Shown: positions 60,679 to 64,000 of the stretch, in pieces
How positions within the stretch are numbered: position 1 is the stretch's first letter
How the letters are laid out: each line of letters begins with the position of its first letter
Assembly (NCBI RefSeq): GCF_003576345.1
Contig: NZ_QWGB01000005.1
Location: forward strand, 248,001 to 312,000
Direction of reading: 5' to 3'
Origin: Henriciella barbarensis
Lineage (GTDB): Bacteria; Pseudomonadota; Alphaproteobacteria; Caulobacterales; Hyphomonadaceae
Length of the DNA stretch: 64,000 nt
Notes under the pieces: generated by a model
Told to the model about the DNA's origin: nothing
Database searches by the model: none
Seen by the model: only the letters and a program-made list of their open reading frames with translations
Program-made: the position numbers and the translations under genes

Positions 60679-62067
60679 ATGCGGGCAAACCGCCGCGGGC
60701 TGTTCGACAGCCTGAGCGTACGGCTATTCCTGGTTACGATTGGCGTCATCCTGCTGATCGAATTCATCATCTTCCTGCCGAGCGCCGCCAATTATCGCGA
60801 AGGCTGGTTGAATGAGCGCGTGCAGGCAGCCCGGATTGCTGCGCTTTCGCTGGAAGCCGCGCCGAGCCGCATGGTGTCGGAAGAGCTATCGAACGACTTG
60901 TTGCGCCGCGCCGAAGTTTTGGCCGTGGCCGAACTGAGCGAGGATATGCGCGAGCAGATCCTGCCACCTTCCATGCCGCTGGAAGGGCCGATGAAAGAAA
61001 TCGACATGATGGCCGAGAGCTATTTCGGCGAGATTGGAGAGACACTGGAGACCCTGGTTGCACCTGAGGGGCGGATGCTGGTTATCCGGGGCATGGGCTC
61101 TGGCGAGGGACGCGTGCTGGAAGTGATCCTGCCCGAAGCTCCGCTGAAACAGGGCCTGACCGCCTATGCGGGACGGATCCTGATCGTTTCACTTATCGTG
61201 TCGATTACCGCGGCAATGCTGATCTATTTCCTGCTCATCGCGCTCGTCGTCCGCCCGATCCAGCGCGTGACGCAGGCCGTCATCCAGTTCAGGCAAGACC
61301 CCGGCAGCTGGACGAGGCGGCTGGGGCCGACCTCCAGGCGCGATGAGATTGGCCGCGCGCAGAATGCGCTGGCAGACATGGAAGAGGCCGTTTCTGACAG
61401 CTTCCGCCAGCGTGAACGGCTTGCCCAGCTTGGGGAGGCAGTTGCCAAGATCAATCACGATTTGCGCAATACGCTGGCGACGGCGCAGCTGGCTTCCGAC
61501 GCGCTGTCAGCTTCAGACGACCCACGGGTACAACGCGCCGTACCGCGCCTTGAACGCGCGCTGGAGCGCGCCATCGGCCTTGCGAGCGACACGCTGCGCT
61601 ATGGGCGCTCATCAACGCCTGTGGCGCGGCTGCAGATGTTCAGGCTGGCTGAAACGGTGAGCGAGGCAGCGATGGAAGGTATTGGCGATACGGGCCATGT
61701 CAGCCTGATGAATGAGATCGGCCCCGGCGTGACCGGCTATGGTGATCCCGACCACCTCTACAGGATCGCAGCCAATCTCATCCGCAATGCGGCTGAAGCC
61801 ATGGATGAAACCGGCGGGACCATCACCGTGTCCGGCGACCCGTCATATATCGAGTTCGCAGATACAGGCCCCGGCCTGCCCAAGCGCGCGCAGGAGAATT
61901 TGTTCAAGCCGTTTGCGGCCTCTTCCAGGCGCGATGGCACCGGGCTTGGCCTGTCACTCTCGCGCGATCTGGCCCGCGCCATGGGCGGGGAGCTGTCACT
62001 GGTCGAAACCAATGAGGCGGGCACGCGGTTCAGGCTGACCCTGCCGCCTATCCCGCCGTCCAAATAG
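60679..62067 (+). CDS. Orphan sensor histidine kinase
   Basis: A 462-residue kinase: membrane segments at about 14-34 and 165-190, a periplasmic loop rich in Met/Glu, HAMP (RPIQRVTQAVIQFRQDP), an H-box KINHDLRNTLATAQ with His260 (HisKA-like, in a HDLRN context), and an ATPase domain with NLIRNAAEAMDE, ADTGPGLP and GTGLGLSLSRD. No response regulator is adjacent. ATG 60679 is used; a GTG at 60655 is possible. Confidence 0.85.
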   Translation: MRANRRGLFDSLSVRLFLVTIGVILLIEFIIFLPSAANYREGWLNERVQAARIAALSLEAAPSRMVSEELSNDLLRRAEVLAVAELSEDMREQILPPSMPLEGPMKEIDMMAESYFGEIGETLETLVAPEGRMLVIRGMGSGEGRVLEVILPEAPLKQGLTAYAGRILIVSLIVSITAAMLIYFLLIALVVRPIQRVTQAVIQFRQDPGSWTRRLGPTSRRDEIGRAQNALADMEEAVSDSFRQRERLAQLGEAVAKINHDLRNTLATAQLASDALSASDDPRVQRAVPRLERALERAIGLASDTLRYGRSSTPVARLQMFRLAETVSEAAMEGIGDTGHVSLMNEIGPGVTGYGDPDHLYRIAANLIRNAAEAMDETGGTITVSGDPSYIEFADTGPGLPKRAQENLFKPFAASSRRDGTGLGLSLSRDLARAMGGELSLVETNEAGTRFRLTLPPIPPSK

Positions 62068-62068
62068 G

Positions 62069-63847
62069 CTAATCTAGCGCGAGGGCGACGCCTTCGCGGC
62101 GCGGATCCGCACCGCCTTCAAGACCATTCCCTCGCACGATAATGACGTGCAGCCCCGAATTCTCGCCGGTCCGCTCTTCCACGGGGTAGCCGGCCGCTGA
62201 AAGCATGTCGGCCCAATCCTGACCGCGCTCCACATCGATCTCGACACCCACCGACGGACCGCGAGCGATCACGTTCGGAAGATTAATGGCTTCCTGTGCT
62301 GAGAGGCCCCAGTCGAGCACGCCGACAATAGTCTTAGAAACATAAGCCACGATGGAATTGCCGCCGGGCGACCCGGTGACCATGAAGAGGTCACCATCCT
62401 GATCGAACACCATGGTCGGGGACATGGACGAGCGCGGGCGTTTCCCGCCAGCCGGTGCATTGGCCACTGGCAGGCTGTTGATCGTCGGCTGGCGCGAAAA
62501 GTCCGTCAGCTCATTATTGAGCAGATAGCCATTCACCATGCGCGAATTGCCGAAGGCGGATTCGACGGTGGCGGTCATGGAAACCGCGTTACCCTGTTTG
62601 TCGATGATAGAGATGTGCGTGGTGCCCGGCGTCTCATCAGTGAGGTCCCTGCCCCACATCCCGATGATAGAACCGCGCCCGAGAACTTCACCCGGATCAC
62701 CAGCCTGCGGGTTTCCATCCGGCGCAAAAACGTCAGCGACGCGAGCGTCGAGATAGCGCGGATCGATCAGGTCAGACGTTGGCACCTGAACGAAATCAGC
62801 ATCTGCGACGTAATGGTCGCGATCTGCATAGGCAAGACGTTGAGCATCAACCCAAGCGGCCAGCTTTTCGTCACTGTAGCCGGGGCTGCTGCCTTCAGTG
62901 ATCCGCTCATAGAGGCCCCAGATCATGTTCTGGGTGACGGCGCCGGAGCTTGGCGGCGGCGCAGAACAGATCCGCATCGTTTCATGATCACCGCAGACGG
63001 CCGGGCGAAGCTTCACAGAATAGGATGAGAGGTCGTCCAGTGTCATCGCACCGGGCAACGGCTCCTGTCCGAGCACATCAATAATGGCTTGGGCATTGTC
63101 ACCTTCATAGAAGGCCGACGGACCACTCGCAGCTACAGACTGTAGCAGGTCAGCATAGGCCGGATTGTCGCGAACGGTGCCAACGGTCAGCGGCTCACCT
63201 TCCGGGAAGAAGTAGGCGCTTGCATTCTCATCTTCATCGAGGCGCACAGCGTCGCGCAGACGCTCATTAGCGAGCAGACCAGCAAGGCGCGGAGAGACTT
63301 CGAAACCCTCACGCGCGAGATCAATTGCTGGCTGGAAGAGCGAGCCCCATTCTGCTTGGCCTTCGGCCTCATGCGCTGCCTTGTAGAGCGCGATCATTCC
63401 CGGCACGCCAGCCGAGCGACCAGACTGCCAGGCCGTGACGTAATCGAGGACTTCACCGTCGATCACGAACAGGTTTTCGTCAGCAGCCTGAGGCGCGGTT
63501 TCGCGGCCGTCGAATACGGTGAGCGCATCATCCTCATGGTCGTAATAGACCATGAAAGCGCCGCCGCCGATGCCGGAACTCTGAGGCTCTACGAGGCCAA
63601 GGACGGTGTGAACAGCGATGGCGGCATCAATTGCAGTGCCTCCTTCGCGCAGGATCTTGAGGCCCGCTTCTACGGCGCGGGGGTCAGCCGCCGCCACCAT
63701 GGCGCCCTTGTCCCAGATCCTGGGCGCGGGCGCCTGCTCTGTCTCTTCGAGTGTCGGTCGGTCAGGGACGCTGTTGCCAGACTGGGGCTGACACGCAGCA
63801 AGCGCGACCAGTACGAACGCTGGACAGAGCAAGGTGGAAGGTTTCAT
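62069..63847 (-). CDS. ggt: Gamma-glutamyltransferase lipoprotein
   Basis: A 592-residue GGT that cleaves and transfers gamma-glutamyl groups. It has a lipobox LAAC (Cys19), GGTAIDAAIAVHTVLGLVEPQSSGIGGGAF and the autocatalytic site ETPGTTHISIIDKQGNAVS, where cleavage before Thr yields the small subunit. PPPSSGAVTQNM and AGGKRPRSSMSPTMV complete the pattern. It overlaps the upstream partial gene (TGATG). Confidence 0.95.
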   Translation of the reverse strand: MKPSTLLCPAFVLVALAACQPQSGNSVPDRPTLEETEQAPAPRIWDKGAMVAAADPRAVEAGLKILREGGTAIDAAIAVHTVLGLVEPQSSGIGGGAFMVYYDHEDDALTVFDGRETAPQAADENLFVIDGEVLDYVTAWQSGRSAGVPGMIALYKAAHEAEGQAEWGSLFQPAIDLAREGFEVSPRLAGLLANERLRDAVRLDEDENASAYFFPEGEPLTVGTVRDNPAYADLLQSVAASGPSAFYEGDNAQAIIDVLGQEPLPGAMTLDDLSSYSVKLRPAVCGDHETMRICSAPPPSSGAVTQNMIWGLYERITEGSSPGYSDEKLAAWVDAQRLAYADRDHYVADADFVQVPTSDLIDPRYLDARVADVFAPDGNPQAGDPGEVLGRGSIIGMWGRDLTDETPGTTHISIIDKQGNAVSMTATVESAFGNSRMVNGYLLNNELTDFSRQPTINSLPVANAPAGGKRPRSSMSPTMVFDQDGDLFMVTGSPGGNSIVAYVSKTIVGVLDWGLSAQEAINLPNVIARGPSVGVEIDVERGQDWADMLSAAGYPVEERTGENSGLHVIIVRGNGLEGGADPRREGVALALD

Positions 63848-64000
63848 CAGGACTCCTCTTCGGTGTCCCCTTCAGCGGTTTCACCGGTCATGGCATCATT
63901 CATCCGATAAGGCGTTTCGTCCGGCGTATCCATAGTCACATCTGGCATCGCGGCGCGCACTTCGCCGAGATTTGAATTGATGCAGTTATCAAGCTCTTCC
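63847..64000 (-). CDS. Acidic hypothetical protein, C-terminal part only
   Basis: The frame enters from the right edge and ends at a TGA at 63847-63849. The visible 50 residues are acidic (LDNCINSNLGEVRAAMPDV..ETAEGDTEEES) and have no recognisable domain. Its stop overlaps the ggt start, so it is probably co-transcribed with ggt. Confidence 0.55.
   Translation of the reverse strand, partial: EELDNCINSNLGEVRAAMPDVTMDTPDETPYRMNDAMTGETAEGDTEEES

Overview
The window looks like chromosomal DNA of an alphaproteobacterium, probably a marine Hyphomonadaceae/Caulobacterales-like or related organism. This is inferred from high GC (about 60 percent by eye), the rpmH-rnpA-yidC-engB...argB...dapD gene order, a PetP/PetR-like regulator pair beside ilvE, UbiK, MidA, DUF1036 and DUF1328 proteins, a Baeyer-Villiger monooxygenase, and short intergenic inverted repeats typical of alphaproteobacteria. 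Coding density is high, with many 1-17 nt gene overlaps. I found no rRNA, tRNA, CRISPR array, transposase or phage gene.

Layout. 1-7.4 kb: a truncated FAD enzyme, DUF2256, a SixA-like phosphatase, a 1-Cys peroxiredoxin, a PP2C-like phosphatase containing a 9-bp tandem repeat, ilvE, and a MarR/response regulator/histidine kinase set. 7.4-18 kb: midA-lgt, ubiK, modABC (molybdate uptake), YbjN, proC, a TetR/COQ9-like protein, pgeF, prs and a semialdehyde dehydrogenase ending in a strong terminator. 18-20 kb: a BlaI repressor and a BlaR1-like M56 membrane protease fused to an M23 peptidoglycan-peptidase domain, with two BlaI-box palindromes in the promoter region. 20-36 kb: translation and housekeeping genes (rplY, pth, ychF, rmuC, def, fmt, truA, dapD) mixed with a TIR-like membrane protein, acetyltransferases, hydrolases, a CinA-like amidase, a MaoC hydratase and a Na/Ca-type antiporter that seems to lack a standard start codon.

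36-46.6 kb reads as an accessory catabolic block: old-yellow-enzyme, glutathione transferase, aminoglycoside-phosphotransferase-like protein, SDR without its catalytic Tyr/Lys, globin, an 851-residue esterase/Baeyer-Villiger monooxygenase fusion, and a two-gene unit encoding an ATP-grasp protein and a 661-residue protein whose C-terminal half has a papain-like Gln-Cys-His-Asn pattern. This pair, with a palindrome upstream, and the esterase-monooxygenase fusion are the best candidates for undescribed biochemistry.

46.6-57.4 kb: a HAD nucleotidase, DUF1036 protein, argB, engB, yidC, rnpA and rpmH form a split version of a conserved alphaproteobacterial cluster. The gap between argB and engB holds a low-GC membrane/beta-helix-like gene, a lipocalin, repeat-dense DNA, a gene whose 3' end lies in a repeat, and two lipoproteins, one with Tyr/Gly-rich and Arg/Asp-rich low-complexity regions. 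57.5-64 kb: DUF547 protein, TVP38-family membrane protein overlapping a mercuric-reductase-like flavoprotein, an orphan histidine kinase, gamma-glutamyltransferase, and a truncated acidic gene at the right edge.
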